Assembly: GCA_903908495.1 (NCBI GenBank)
Contig: CAIVSK010000047.1
Location: 1 to 54,300 of the forward strand
Direction: 5' to 3'
From: Akkermansiaceae bacterium
GTDB lineage: Bacteria > Verrucomicrobiota > Verrucomicrobiia > Verrucomicrobiales > Akkermansiaceae
DNA: 54,300 nucleotides
Shown: positions 10,101 through 19,215 of the stretch, one piece after another
Layout of the letters: the number at the start of each line of letters is the position of its first letter
Numbering within the stretch: position 1 is the first letter of the stretch
Program-made: the position numbers and the translations under genes
The notes under the pieces: model-generated
What the model saw: only the letters and a program-made list of their open reading frames with translations
What the model was told of the DNA's origin: nothing
Database searches by the model: none

Positions 10101-13100
10101 CAAAACGGTCACCGCCATTTCCGCGGGTTGGGATTTCGCCATGGCATTGTGTGCGGACGGCATCCTGGTTTCATGGGGGCGCGATGAATATGGACAACTG
10201 GGCAACGGTGGCACCACCCATAGCAGCCTGCCGGTGCTGGTGAGTACCGCCGGGGTTCTATCAGGCAAATCGGTGGCTTCCATCTCCTCTGGCAGCGGCC
10301 ACAGCCTCGCATTGTGCTCGGATGGCACATTGGCGGCGTGGGGATACAATTGGTATGGTGAGGTGGGTGACAACACGCGCACGGATCGCAGTGTGCCGCT
10401 GCTGGTGGACCGAACGGGCGTGCTGGCCGGCAAGACGGTGGTGGCGGCCTCCGCCGGCGGTTCACACTGTCTCGCCCTGTGCGCGGATCGCACTCTGACG
10501 GCCTGGGGCCTCGACTATTACGGCGAGCTGGGCAACGGGCTCACCACCGACAGCTGGGTGCCCGTGGCGGTGAACACCACCGCGTTGTCGAGCGGCGAAA
10601 GGATCATGACGATTGAAGGTGGCAACCAACATAACCTCGCCATGGTTGGATCCTTGCCGGCACCTATCGCGACAACTCTGCCGGCGAGCGGAGTCATGGG
10701 CACGGCAGCCACGCTCAACGCCAACGTGAATGCCAATGGCAATACCAGCACCCTTCAATTTGAATATGGCCTGACAAATGCCTATGGCACCACCGTGGCG
10801 GCCACTCCCGCAACACTCTCCGGAACCATCGGCACCGCCGTCGCCGCGACGATCAACGGATTGACCCCAGACATGAACTATCATTTCCGGGTCCTCGCCA
10901 CCAGTGTGGGCGGCACGACGCGCGGTGATGACCAGACATTCTCCACCAGCCTGCTTGCCACCCTTTCCAGCCTAACGCTCGGTACCGGTACTCTGGTTCC
11001 GGATTTCTCGAATCTCATATCCAGCTATGTGGCCTCCGTTTCCAGCTCCACGTCCACCATCACCTTGACACCGGTGGTCGCATTCGCCACGGCAACGGTC
11101 CGAATCAACGGTAACCCCGTGGCCTCAGGCACTCCCAGTGGCCCGATCAGCCTGCTGACCGGAGATAACGTGATCACCGTCAAGGTCACCACGGCGGATG
11201 GCCTGATCACACAGACATACACTGTTAGGGTGACCCGGTTGCCCGCGGCGTTGGTCTTCAATTCCGCCTCCACGGTGCCTGTCACGGTCAGTGATTTTGT
11301 GGCGACGGGCAAGTCGGCGGTATTCGTCTTGAACTTCGCGCCGGCGACCGGGACCCGCTTGACGGTGGTGAACAACACGGGCATGAATCCGATCCGCGGC
11401 ACGTTTGACAATCTGAAACAGGGGGGATTGGTGAATTTGATCTATCAGGGAAACACCTATTCATTCATCGCCAACTACCAGGGCGGCACCGGCAATGATC
11501 TGGTGTTGCAGTGGGCCAACGTCAGACTTCTGGGATGGGGGTTTAACAGCAACGGCCAACTCGGTACCGGTGGCACCTCGGCCAGCACCGTGCCGGTGGC
11601 CGTTAGCATGTCTGGCATCCTCGCTGGCAAAACCGTCACCATGCTCTCCGCGGGGCCCTCGGTCAACTATGGTAATGGACACAGCCTGGCGCTCTGCGCC
11701 GATGGCACGGTGGCCGCATGGGGTTTGAATACCTACGGCCAACTCGGCAATGGAAGCACAGCAAACGGGCTCGCGCCGGCAGTTGTTAGTCAAACGGGGG
11801 TATTGGCGGGCAAGACGGTTATCGCAATCGCAGCGGGGGTGAGCCACAGTCTCGCCCTCTGCATGGACGGAACCCTGGCCGCATGGGGTCGCAACACCAA
11901 CGGCCAACTCGGTGACAACACAACCACGGACCGTTCAACACCGGTGTTGGTCTATCAAGGTGGAGCGCTCGCCGGAAAGACGGTCATTGCAGTGGCAGCC
12001 GGCGGCGCTCACAGCCTCGCGGCTTGTGCGGATGGCAGCGTGTTCGCCTGGGGTGATAATTCCTATGGCCAGTTGGGAACCGGCAATAACATCGAGGTTC
12101 ACACGCCGGTGGCGGTGCTGCGGACGGGAGTGTTATCCGGCAAATCAGTGGTGGCCGTTTCCTGTGGAGGTGGCCACAGTCTCGTTCTGTGTGCGGACGG
12201 CACAGTGGCCACTTGCGGCTACAACACCGACGGCGGACTTGGCAATAACAGCACAACTCACAGCAACGTGCCGGTGGCCCCCGCCGGCGCGCTCGCCGGT
12301 AGATTCGTCACCGCCATCGCCACGGGGGATACATTCAACCTCGCACTGTGCTCGGACGGCAATCTTGCCTCTTGGGGTGCAAATTGGAATGGCCAATTGG
12401 GCAACAACAGCGCCCAGGCCGCCAATTATAGCACAACACCGGTGCTGGTAGACCGCAGTGGCGTGCTGTCCGGCAAAACAATCTCGGCGATTTCAACGGG
12501 AGGCACTCACAGCCTGGCCCTGTGTGCGGACGGAACGATGACGGCATGGGGCCACAACCCCAATGGCCAGGTGGGCGACGCTAGCACCTCGGATCGATAC
12601 CTGCCTGTGTTGGTAAACACCGGCGCGCTGCGGACTGGCGAGGTGTTTCAGGCTGCCAGGGGCGGGGAGTTGCATAGTCTGGCCATGTTAGCCTCGCCAC
12701 TGCAAAGCGCCGTTTCGCTGGCGGCCACATCCATCACCGGGATACAGGCCGATGTGCACGGCAGCGTCAATGCAAACGGCACCACCACCACCATCGCGTT
12801 CGAATATGGACTCGATACAACCTACGGGACCACCGTCCCGGCCACGCCGTTGACCGTCACCGGCACCAGCGCCGTGGCCGTTGGAACCACCATCAGCGCT
12901 CTGGTTCCGGGAACCACCTATCATTTCCGATTGGTCGCAACCAGCTATGGAGGTGTTGCCCGCGGTGCCGACCTGACCTTCACCACCCTCAGCGACAACG
13001 CCAAGCTGGCAGCACTCAGCCTGAATTCCGGGACTTTGGTGCCGGGGTTTGCGAAACTCACCACCGGTTACCTCGCCACGGTGCCTTACGCCGTCACCAG

Positions 13101-15066
13101 TGTGGCGCTGACCCCGACGACGGATCACCCGGCGGCAACTATAAAGATCAATGGTGCGGCGGTCGCCAGTGGCTCTGCCAGCGCTTCGATCGGGCTGCCG
13201 GTCGGCAATACCGCAATCACCACGCTGGTCACCGCGCAGGATGGCATCACGACGAAGACCTATGTCATCACGGTGACCCGCCTGCCGCAGCAATTCGTTT
13301 TCAATTCCGCCAGTGACGTACCGGTCACCGCCAGCGGGTTTGCCACCGGCGGCTATCCGGCGCCATTGACGCTCAACTATGCACCGACTCCCGGCACGGT
13401 TCTCACCATGGTCAACAACACGGGCCCCGGATTCATAGATGGCACTTTCTCCAATCTGGTCCAGGGCCAGAGGATCACGCTGACGTTCAATGGTGTGCCC
13501 TATGATTTCGTGGTCAATTACTATGGCGGTACTGGCAATGATCTGCTGCTGCAATGGGCAGGCACGCAGTTGGCTAGCTGGGGATCTAATAGTTCCGGCC
13601 AATTGGGAGACGCCACCACAACCCGGCGCCTGCTGCCCACCCCGGTCGATGCCACGGGCGTGCTGGCCGGCAAGACGATCACCGCAGTCGCGGAAGGCTA
13701 TCTCCACAGCCTGGCCCTTTGCTCTGACGGGACCATCGCGGCCTGGGGCTACAATGTGTACGGGCAGTTAGGCAACAACACTGCCGCTCCCAGCAGCGCT
13801 CCTGTGGCTGTGGATCGCTCGGGTGTTCTGGCCGGCAGGACGGTGATCGCTGTGGCCGCCGGGCCATTCCACAACCTCGCGCTGTGCTCGGATGGCGCGG
13901 TGGCAGCCTGGGGCTATAACAACTATGGTCAGTTGGGAACAGGTGACACAACAACAAGCCGGGTACCGGTGCTGGTGGCTCCCACGGGTGCCCTGGCAGG
14001 CAAACAAGTGGTGGCCGTGGCGGCGGGAGCCTATCACAGTTTTGCACTGTGCGCGGATGGCACGCTGGCGGCTTGGGGGTTTAACGATGATGGCGAGTTG
14101 GGCAACGGCGGCACCGACACCAGCTCGATCCCGGTGGCCGTGGGCACCTCAGGCGCTCTCGCCGGCAAGCAGATCGCTTCCCTATCAGCAGGCCAATATC
14201 ACACGCTGGCACTCTGCCGCGACGGCACGCTGGTGGCTTGGGGTTACAACAACCGCGGCCAACTCGGCAACAGCAGCCTGGTTTCCAGCAGCGTGCCGGT
14301 TGCCATTGGCGGGTTTGGCGCGCTGGCCGGAAAGACGGTGGCGGCAATCCGCGCAGGTGGCTCACACAGCCTGGTACTGTGCGCCGATGGGATGCTATCC
14401 GCGTGGGGCTTGAACAACCACGGACAGTTGGGAGCGAGCGGCATCACGCAAAGCAGCATCCCGCTACTCATCGACACGACAGGCATTGCCGCTGGCATAA
14501 CAGTGGCACAGATCGCGGTTGGCGGAAATCACAGTCTGGCACTCTGCACGAATGGCTCACTGGCGGCCTGGGGTGACAATGCCAGCGGCCAGCTCGGCAA
14601 TGGCAGCCTAACCCAGAGCGCGGCGCCGGTTGGGGTGGATCTGAGCGGACTGCCTGCGGGTGCACGCTGCATGATGCTGGCCAGCGGCTCAGCGTCCCAG
14701 CACAACCTCACGGTCTTCGGGCTTCCGTCGGGTGTCACCACGCCTCACGCAGCCCAACTGCAAGGTCTGGCTCTCGATGGTGGCGGTCAGGACGCTGCCT
14801 CCGCGCTCATCGCGCACGCCTTCGGCCTGGATGCACCCGGTGCCGGAGACCTGCCCCGGGGAAAACTAGTGGATGGTAACTATGTCATTGAATTCACCCA
14901 ACCCCCAGGAGTCACCGGCATCACCTACGGAGCTGAGTCCAGCGCGACCTTGTTGCCCGGAAGTTGGACGGAGGTGCCGGACAGCGGGACGGGTGCCCAG
15001 CACACTTTCAGCTTGCCGGTGACTCGTGGTCAGTTGTTCATGCGGCTCAGGGTAACGGGGAAGTGA
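7114..15066 (+). CDS. Giant secreted RCC1-propeller protein A (four propellers, 28 blades)
   Basis: The 2650-residue protein has a signal peptide (1-25, ending ATARA). Four tandem modules begin at about residues 26, 706, 1380 and 2061. Each opens with an about 85-residue beta domain ending GGTGNDLVLQW, then seven RCC1-type blades of about 55 residues (xxAWGxNxxGQLG ... HSLALCxDG). Modules 1-3 continue with an Fn3-like domain (FEYGL...TYHYRVVAT) and a cadherin-like beta-sandwich. I count exactly seven AWG-type motifs in every module; in module 3 one Trp is replaced by Cys (ATCG). The tail (from about 2542) ends SWTEVPDSGTGA...LFMRLRVTGK, close to that of the paralogue at 30960, but its DxDxDG calcium-type loop has been lost. 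The start at 7114 is chosen for the signal peptide; no Shine-Dalgarno sequence is seen. Eukaryotic RCC1 binds chromatin and Ran, but a secreted bacterial array is more likely an adhesin or matrix protein (inference). Confidence 0.9.
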   Translation: MNLLPARLVALLWANLILLAATARAALVTATYNAATDIPVAAASYTATGNTVNFTLNFAPPVGTTLTVVNNTGLAFIQGSFDNLAQGQVVNLTFGGVAQTFVANYFGGTGNDLVLQWAGVRLLAWGANADGELGNNSSANSPVPVPVDMTGVLAGKIVTAVATGNNHSLALCSDGTLAAWGFNGYGALGNNSTTNSSVPVLVSRTGSLAGKTVVAIAAGEYHNLALCSDGSLAAWGYNNFGQLGNGGTTQSNAPAWVNTAGGLAGKSVIAIAAGGAHSLALCTDGTLAAWGYNASGQLGNAGTANSLVPVLVNRLGVLAGKTVGRISAAYAGCLALCTDGTLAAWGDNAVGELGNNSTTNSSVPVLVNSAGVLTGKTVSAIFAGGDHCLALCTDGNVAGWGQNFYGELGNNSTTNSSTPVLLNRAGVFAGKTIAAICAGSSHSMAWCADGTLASWGGAASGKLGSNNQYNVSLPVLVNTAALKTGERFISALSGNSSAHNLALVASPPPPLATTLAASAITDTGCTLNASINARGSTTAVTFEYGMSASYGTTLAATPASASGATATAASAIINGLLSKTTYHYHVVATSGGGTVTGDDMTFTTNDLASLTSLTMSSGALSPAFSSINTSYLLTVPFATASITVTPVTTYADATVRVNGIAVASATASGPISLAVGRTDVNLVVTAAGAAYTNAYTVAVTRLPAVFTYNSTSDVPVTTADFTASGNTANFTLNCVPPAGTNLVVVKNTGAGFIKGAFDNLAQGQRVDLTYGGLVYSFVANYFGGTGNDLVLQWANTRILAWGYNTDGELGNNSTTHSGVPVPVIMNGVLAGKSVVAVAAGGYHNLALCADGTLAAWGQNTNGQLGNASGTGSSVPVVVNRTGVLSGKTVIAISAGLTHSLALCSDGTLASWGLNTNGQLGNNSTTQSNVPVAVNMAGTLAGRAVVAVSAGAAFNLALCADGNVVTWGINTYGQLGNNSNTQSNVPVLVSRSGVLAGKTVTAISAGWDFAMALCADGILVSWGRDEYGQLGNGGTTHSSLPVLVSTAGVLSGKSVASISSGSGHSLALCSDGTLAAWGYNWYGEVGDNTRTDRSVPLLVDRTGVLAGKTVVAASAGGSHCLALCADRTLTAWGLDYYGELGNGLTTDSWVPVAVNTTALSSGERIMTIEGGNQHNLAMVGSLPAPIATTLPASGVMGTAATLNANVNANGNTSTLQFEYGLTNAYGTTVAATPATLSGTIGTAVAATINGLTPDMNYHFRVLATSVGGTTRGDDQTFSTSLLATLSSLTLGTGTLVPDFSNLISSYVASVSSSTSTITLTPVVAFATATVRINGNPVASGTPSGPISLLTGDNVITVKVTTADGLITQTYTVRVTRLPAALVFNSASTVPVTVSDFVATGKSAVFVLNFAPATGTRLTVVNNTGMNPIRGTFDNLKQGGLVNLIYQGNTYSFIANYQGGTGNDLVLQWANVRLLGWGFNSNGQLGTGGTSASTVPVAVSMSGILAGKTVTMLSAGPSVNYGNGHSLALCADGTVAAWGLNTYGQLGNGSTANGLAPAVVSQTGVLAGKTVIAIAAGVSHSLALCMDGTLAAWGRNTNGQLGDNTTTDRSTPVLVYQGGALAGKTVIAVAAGGAHSLAACADGSVFAWGDNSYGQLGTGNNIEVHTPVAVLRTGVLSGKSVVAVSCGGGHSLVLCADGTVATCGYNTDGGLGNNSTTHSNVPVAPAGALAGRFVTAIATGDTFNLALCSDGNLASWGANWNGQLGNNSAQAANYSTTPVLVDRSGVLSGKTISAISTGGTHSLALCADGTMTAWGHNPNGQVGDASTSDRYLPVLVNTGALRTGEVFQAARGGELHSLAMLASPLQSAVSLAATSITGIQADVHGSVNANGTTTTIAFEYGLDTTYGTTVPATPLTVTGTSAVAVGTTISALVPGTTYHFRLVATSYGGVARGADLTFTTLSDNAKLAALSLNSGTLVPGFAKLTTGYLATVPYAVTSVALTPTTDHPAATIKINGAAVASGSASASIGLPVGNTAITTLVTAQDGITTKTYVITVTRLPQQFVFNSASDVPVTASGFATGGYPAPLTLNYAPTPGTVLTMVNNTGPGFIDGTFSNLVQGQRITLTFNGVPYDFVVNYYGGTGNDLLLQWAGTQLASWGSNSSGQLGDATTTRRLLPTPVDATGVLAGKTITAVAEGYLHSLALCSDGTIAAWGYNVYGQLGNNTAAPSSAPVAVDRSGVLAGRTVIAVAAGPFHNLALCSDGAVAAWGYNNYGQLGTGDTTTSRVPVLVAPTGALAGKQVVAVAAGAYHSFALCADGTLAAWGFNDDGELGNGGTDTSSIPVAVGTSGALAGKQIASLSAGQYHTLALCRDGTLVAWGYNNRGQLGNSSLVSSSVPVAIGGFGALAGKTVAAIRAGGSHSLVLCADGMLSAWGLNNHGQLGASGITQSSIPLLIDTTGIAAGITVAQIAVGGNHSLALCTNGSLAAWGDNASGQLGNGSLTQSAAPVGVDLSGLPAGARCMMLASGSASQHNLTVFGLPSGVTTPHAAQLQGLALDGGGQDAASALIAHAFGLDAPGAGDLPRGKLVDGNYVIEFTQPPGVTGITYGAESSATLLPGSWTEVPDSGTGAQHTFSLPVTRGQLFMRLRVTGK
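7189..14740 (+). repeat. Four-fold ~2.03-kb tandem repeat containing 165-bp blade repeats
   Basis: Coding DNA repeats at two scales. The module units begin near 7189, 9229, 11252 and 13294 (spacing 2040, 2023 and 2042 bases). Inside each are seven blade units of about 165 bases. Copies are diverged at the DNA level but stay in frame. The last unit lacks the Fn3-like and cadherin-like part. Confidence 0.85.
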
Positions 15067-15237
15067 CTCCCGGCCAGCGCGCCGCATGGCATCGTCCCGA
15101 GCCCCGGCATGGCGGTGGGCTAGTGCCTGTCCCAAAACCGCCAATTTTAGGCTCAATGCGGAAGCATGATCAGTGGATCACCTGAAAAACAGTTGGTTAT
15201 GTCAAAATGAGAGCACCGAGGCATTCATCCTCCCGAC
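15067..15237. other. Intergenic stretch after RCC1 protein A, nothing recognised
   Basis: No gene, RNA or convincing terminator was seen between the RCC1 stop codon and the doubtful small minus-strand frame at 15238-15426. A near-palindrome around 15080-15090 is too short to call a terminator. Confidence 0.4.
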
Positions 15238-15426
15238 TCACTTGGCTGTTGCCGAACTCATCTTCATGCACAGCGTGTGCATGTCGCTCAAAAACTCCAG
15301 GGGCTCCTGCGGCATCCGGTTTTTCAAGCCCGCCTTGCGAATGCGTACCGTTGCTTCCATCAAGGTGCGGGCGATGAGATTTTCGTTGATGATAGGTTGG
15401 GGCTTTGTCTGCTTTCTATCTGTCAC
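15238..15426 (-). CDS. Small hypothetical protein downstream of the FecR/LamG gene
   Basis: A 62-residue frame with a GTG start lies 18 bases beyond the FecR/LamG stop on the same strand. The predicted peptide is basic at its N-terminus (TDRKQTKPQP), with a Met-rich end (FLSDMHTLCMKMSS). I do not recognise it. No clear Shine-Dalgarno sequence precedes it, so it may be chance or a remnant. It would be the third gene of the sigma/FecR unit if real. Confidence 0.25.
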   Translation of the reverse strand: MTDRKQTKPQPIINENLIARTLMEATVRIRKAGLKNRMPQEPLEFLSDMHTLCMKMSSATAK

Positions 15427-15444
15427 CTTGTAATGCCACTTCGG

Positions 15445-17079
15445 CTATTGCTTCGTCACCGCAAGTAGCCGGACCTCCTGTTCCGTTAGAGAGCGGGGGA
15501 AGACGGCCAGTTCGTCGATGTGACCGACGAGTCCGCGGGCAGCGGAGCGAGGTTGGTCTGCATTGCCGTTGAGGCGTCCGACGAAGATCTCGCGGTAGTC
15601 CAGAGACATTGATCTGACGGATTCACGACCCACTGGGATCCCGTCGAGATAGAGCGTGAGTTGATTTCCCTTACGAGTGGCGGCGATGTGGTGCCAGAAC
15701 AGCGGGCGCAGCAGCGTATTGCCATAGACCTCGACGCCGCCATCCCAGGCGGGTGGGTCGTAGAGTACCGCATGCAGGCCGGTGCCATTGAGGCCCGATC
15801 TGCGGAAGGAGGCATAGGATTGGAGAATGAACGAATTGCCCTCGACCTCGTTGTCAAAACGGGTGGCGGTAAACAACGCGAAATTCTGCAGCCAGTCGAA
15901 TTGTGCGAACATGCTGATGGAAAAATCCCCCACCAACATCTCGCGGGTATGGCTTGTCATATGGAAAAAAGCGACGGGGTTGAGCGCCGCCAATTCGCCG
16001 GAATGATTGCCACCGCTTTCGTTGGCAATGGCCGCGGCACCCGCCGCCTGAAGGCGCGGGCCATTAGCGACCTCATCGGTGACCTCATGATTGCGGATTT
16101 CCTCAAAGCGCCAATATCCAAGCGGCCCCATGCCCATCACCTCCGCCGCATAGGAGGGCGGCAGCGCCAGCGTCGGGCGCGGCGGTTGTTTGATTTCCGG
16201 ATAATCGCCATTGTCCTCCTTGATCGCCCGCAGGTCCTGTTTGGAGGGGGTCACGCGCACCGATTCGTTGGCAGTGAGGCGCCGTGTGCTTTTCACCTCG
16301 CCGATGGAATCCAGCAGGGAGACATCGGCCTTGCCCTCGAACACCCGGCAGGTGCCGGTGCCGTCGCTGTTGACGTTGGCGGCGAATTCAGTGCCCAGAT
16401 CGACCACGTCAAAGGCTGGAGAATCCAGCCGGAAACCTTCCGCCCCTTGCGGGACATGGACACGCGCCCTGCCCCGGTCCAGGCGGATGGATTCGTGATC
16501 CAGCAACTGCGCCCGGTACGGCGCGTCCAGAGTCACCGACACGCCATTGAGGGTTTGGAGGGTGAGCCAGCCAGCGGCCTGTGAGATCACTCCGGGTTGC
16601 AGATAGGTTCCGGCGGCCCGTCCCTCTTCCGGCGAGCTTCCGACGACCACGGCCACGAAGGAAATCGGGGGGGCGGCAGGGACGGCGGCAGACTTGCCAG
16701 GGTCATTGCTCCACCGTGGCTTCAACCAGAACGGGCCCGTGAGCAAGAGGGTGAAAGCCGCAGCCAGCGCCCAAACGGAGGGGCGCTTGTGCCGCGGTCG
16801 GGTTGGCGCGATCCGCTTCATGGTGAGATCCTCGAAGGACAGGACCTCTGCAGTTGCGGCGTCCCCGGCACATTCCAACACGTCAAACAGCGCCAGCCAA
16901 CGCGGATTCGGCTCCGCAGCGGCGCGCACGGCCCCCATCATCGCGATCTGCCCGGCGAAGCGGTGGCGCAGATCGGCATCGCTGTCGAGTAGCCGCAGCA
17001 GTTGCGCCTCCTCTGCCTCGGGCAGTCCTCCGTCCTGCCAGGCTTCGAGAAGTTTCGCTAGGGTGGTGTCCAGGATCAT
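15445..17079 (-). CDS. FecR-domain membrane protein with C-terminal LamG-like domain (partner of the ECF sigma factor)
   Basis: This 544-residue protein has a cytoplasmic N-terminal part (1-98, LLEAWQDGGLPEAEEAQLLR), one membrane segment (about 101-119), a FecR domain (about 140-255, with FDVVDLGTEFAANV) and a concanavalin-A/LamG-like beta-sandwich (about 360-544, GYWRFEE, HHIAATR, LYLDG, GHIDELAVF). FecR proteins transmit an outside signal to a cognate ECF sigma factor, and the LamG part may sense a glycan (inference). The start at 17079 has AGGAG six bases upstream, and its ATG overlaps the sigma-factor TGA by four bases, indicating translational coupling. An upstream in-frame ATG would run deep into the sigma gene and is rejected. 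Confidence 0.9.
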   Translation of the reverse strand: MILDTTLAKLLEAWQDGGLPEAEEAQLLRLLDSDADLRHRFAGQIAMMGAVRAAAEPNPRWLALFDVLECAGDAATAEVLSFEDLTMKRIAPTRPRHKRPSVWALAAAFTLLLTGPFWLKPRWSNDPGKSAAVPAAPPISFVAVVVGSSPEEGRAAGTYLQPGVISQAAGWLTLQTLNGVSVTLDAPYRAQLLDHESIRLDRGRARVHVPQGAEGFRLDSPAFDVVDLGTEFAANVNSDGTGTCRVFEGKADVSLLDSIGEVKSTRRLTANESVRVTPSKQDLRAIKEDNGDYPEIKQPPRPTLALPPSYAAEVMGMGPLGYWRFEEIRNHEVTDEVANGPRLQAAGAAAIANESGGNHSGELAALNPVAFFHMTSHTREMLVGDFSISMFAQFDWLQNFALFTATRFDNEVEGNSFILQSYASFRRSGLNGTGLHAVLYDPPAWDGGVEVYGNTLLRPLFWHHIAATRKGNQLTLYLDGIPVGRESVRSMSLDYREIFVGRLNGNADQPRSAARGLVGHIDELAVFPRSLTEQEVRLLAVTKQ

Positions 17080-17633
17080 ATCGCTCCTTTCATCATGCAC
17101 TCCTTCAAGTGGCTGTTGGCTCGAAGCTGTAGCATGTAGATCGCGCCGCGCGTGGCGTTGAGGAGAGTGGCGGTTTGCGAGCCATCCTCGCCGCGGAGGC
17201 GGGCGCGAATCACCTGCCGCAGGCGTATCGGCAGCTTCTCGACGCAATCCATCAGGCGCTTGAGGACCTCCTGTCCGGATTCTTCCTCGATTTGGTGAAG
17301 CTCGTGGGTGATGCGGACCAGGCATTCCTCGCGGAACTTCAGGTGGGTATTGTAGCGGCGCTCGCTCGCGCGGAAATGCCCGAGAATCCGGTGCCGCGCG
17401 ATGCCGATGAGCCAGGCCTCGAACGACTGGCCGGTGTCGAACTTCGTCAGGCCGCGGAACGCGGCGATGAAACTCTCCTGTGCCAGATCCTCCGCGTCAG
17501 CCGCATTCCTCACTCGCGCGTGGATGAACGAGCGCACCGGCAGCCCGAATTCCCGCACCAAGCGAGAGAACTCAGGGGCATTGCCCGCGAGCACCTTGCG
17601 GATCACATCGGCGATTTCGTCTTGGGTCATCAT
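17076..17633 (-). CDS. ECF RNA polymerase sigma factor
   Basis: The protein has 185 residues: region 2 around 28-92 (DAEDLAQESFIAAFRG, then FEAWLIGIARHRILGHFR) and region 4 around 125-178 (LPIRLRQVIRARLRGEDGSQ, then the recognition helix segment). It has the look of the Rhodopirellula/Verrucomicrobium sigma family. Such factors direct transcription of a small regulon in response to a membrane partner. The partner here is the FecR/LamG gene, which overlaps it by four bases. The start may be either of two adjacent ATG codons (17633 or 17630). The neighbouring divergent glycosidase gene (from 17900) is a candidate target; the 266-base gap between them would hold both promoters, though none could be fixed by eye. 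Confidence 0.9.
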   Translation of the reverse strand: MMTQDEIADVIRKVLAGNAPEFSRLVREFGLPVRSFIHARVRNAADAEDLAQESFIAAFRGLTKFDTGQSFEAWLIGIARHRILGHFRASERRYNTHLKFREECLVRITHELHQIEEESGQEVLKRLMDCVEKLPIRLRQVIRARLRGEDGSQTATLLNATRGAIYMLQLRANSHLKECMMKGAI

Positions 17634-17899
17634 GCTGAATAGGTCGCGGCAATGGAAATCTTACGGGCTTTCGGCGAATCACGCACGAGTTTTGTGTGAG
17701 ATTTCAGAACTGTAGGTCTATCCGTGGTGGAAATGATGGATTTGCACGACTTCGGCATGACGTTCGTTCCAGCACAGGATTCCAGCGCCTGATCGAGAGG
17801 CCAGGCGGCAAGCGGCCCCCGCCACACCCGACTAGGTCCCCGCAGGTCCTCGTGTGTCCGCAACGACTCGTGAAACCAACCGATCCAAAATTTACTACC

Positions 17900-19195
17900 A
17901 TGCCCCATGCCCATCCTTTGCCAAAACACCTCCGCAGTGTGGCATGCCTCATCCTCGTCACCGCGGCGCTGGCGAGTTGCCGCAGGACGGTCATGGCTCA
18001 CATTCCACCCATGCCCGCCGCCATACCGGTGAGCGTGGACGCCCTCACTGGCATGTCGCGCGGCGGCAAACCCTACTTCGTCAAAGGTGCTGGCGGCAGC
18101 GACCATCTGGAACTGCTCGCCGCCCGCGGTGCCAACTCGATCCGCACCTGGAGCACCGCCGGACTGGACGCCATCCTCGACCACGCCGGAAAGCTCGGGC
18201 TCACCGTGAGTGCCGGAATCTGGCTGGAATCCGAGTCCAGCTGGTTTTCCTATCAAAATCCCGGCCACTGTGACAAGCAGGCCGAGCGGGTTCGCAAGGA
18301 AGTGATGCTCTACCGCAACCATCCCGCGCTCCTCGCCTGGGGGCTGGGCAACGAGGCCGAGGGCGACGGGACCAACAACGCATACTGGCGGCAACTCGAC
18401 CGCCTCGCGCTTCTCGTCCGGAATCTCGATTCCGCTCATCCCACGTTCACGGCCGTCGCCGGCTTGAGTTCGGCCAAGGCCGCCGGCTTGAACGCCCACG
18501 CCCCGCACTTGGACTGCGTGGGCATCAACACCTACGGCGGCGCTGTCAGCCTGCGGCAGCAATTGGCAAAGATCGGTTGGCAACGTCCCTGGTTGCTCAC
18601 CGAGTGGGGTCCACGGGGGTTTTGGGAAAGTCCCAAATCCGCCTCTGGCGCGCCTCTGGAGCCAACCAGCAGCGAGAAGGCGGAGATGATGCGGCGGGTC
18701 TATCAATCTTCGATCTCGAGTGATGGCGGCTGCCTGGGAAGTTATGTTTTTGTCTGGGGTTGGAAATATGAGGCAACTGCCACCTGGTTTGGCCTGTACA
18801 CCCATGAGGGTGACACCACCGCCGCTGTGGATACGCTTCAGGAACTGTGGACCGCCACCAAGCCCGCCAACCAGGCCCCCGTCATCAAGGACTTGCGCGG
18901 TGTCCCCAAATCCTCGTTGGCACCCGGCAGCAGCTTCGATGCCAGCGTGCTGGCCTCTGATCCCGATGGCGACCCGCTCGTCTGGCATTGGGCCGTGCTG
19001 CCCGAGTCGCAAGGCCACACCGCCGGCAAGTGCCTGCTGATGCCCGAGCCTGTTCCAGGAGCCATCGCCAACGCCTCCGGCGACCACGTCTCGGTGAAGG
19101 CGCCTGACAGCCCCGGAATCTATCGACTGCATGTGTGGATCAAGGACGGCAAGGGGCACGCCGCGACCGCGAATGCGCCCTTCGAGGTCCGTTGA
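17900..19195 (+). CDS. Putative glycoside hydrolase lipoprotein (clan-A TIM barrel, GH2-like)
   Basis: A 431-residue predicted lipoprotein: the signal peptide ends in the lipobox LASC (Cys27). The barrel carries a GKPYFVKGAGG strand (56-66), RTWSTAG (82-88), the Asn151-Glu152 pair in GLGNEAEG (acid/base) and Glu235 in LLTEWGPRG (nucleophile). This is the clan GH-A pattern shared by GH2 and GH5 barrels. Residues from about 335 form a PKD/cadherin-like beta domain (ASDPDGDPLVWHW). Substrate cannot be deduced. The start at 17900 gives the lipoprotein signal; an upstream frame extension has no protein character. It runs divergent from the sigma/FecR pair and convergent with the large GH128-like gene, whose stop is 21 bases away. 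Confidence 0.85.
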   Translation: MPHAHPLPKHLRSVACLILVTAALASCRRTVMAHIPPMPAAIPVSVDALTGMSRGGKPYFVKGAGGSDHLELLAARGANSIRTWSTAGLDAILDHAGKLGLTVSAGIWLESESSWFSYQNPGHCDKQAERVRKEVMLYRNHPALLAWGLGNEAEGDGTNNAYWRQLDRLALLVRNLDSAHPTFTAVAGLSSAKAAGLNAHAPHLDCVGINTYGGAVSLRQQLAKIGWQRPWLLTEWGPRGFWESPKSASGAPLEPTSSEKAEMMRRVYQSSISSDGGCLGSYVFVWGWKYEATATWFGLYTHEGDTTAAVDTLQELWTATKPANQAPVIKDLRGVPKSSLAPGSSFDASVLASDPDGDPLVWHWAVLPESQGHTAGKCLLMPEPVPGAIANASGDHVSVKAPDSPGIYRLHVWIKDGKGHAATANAPFEVR

Positions 19196-19215
19196 AATGA
19201 TGAACGTTTGCATGC

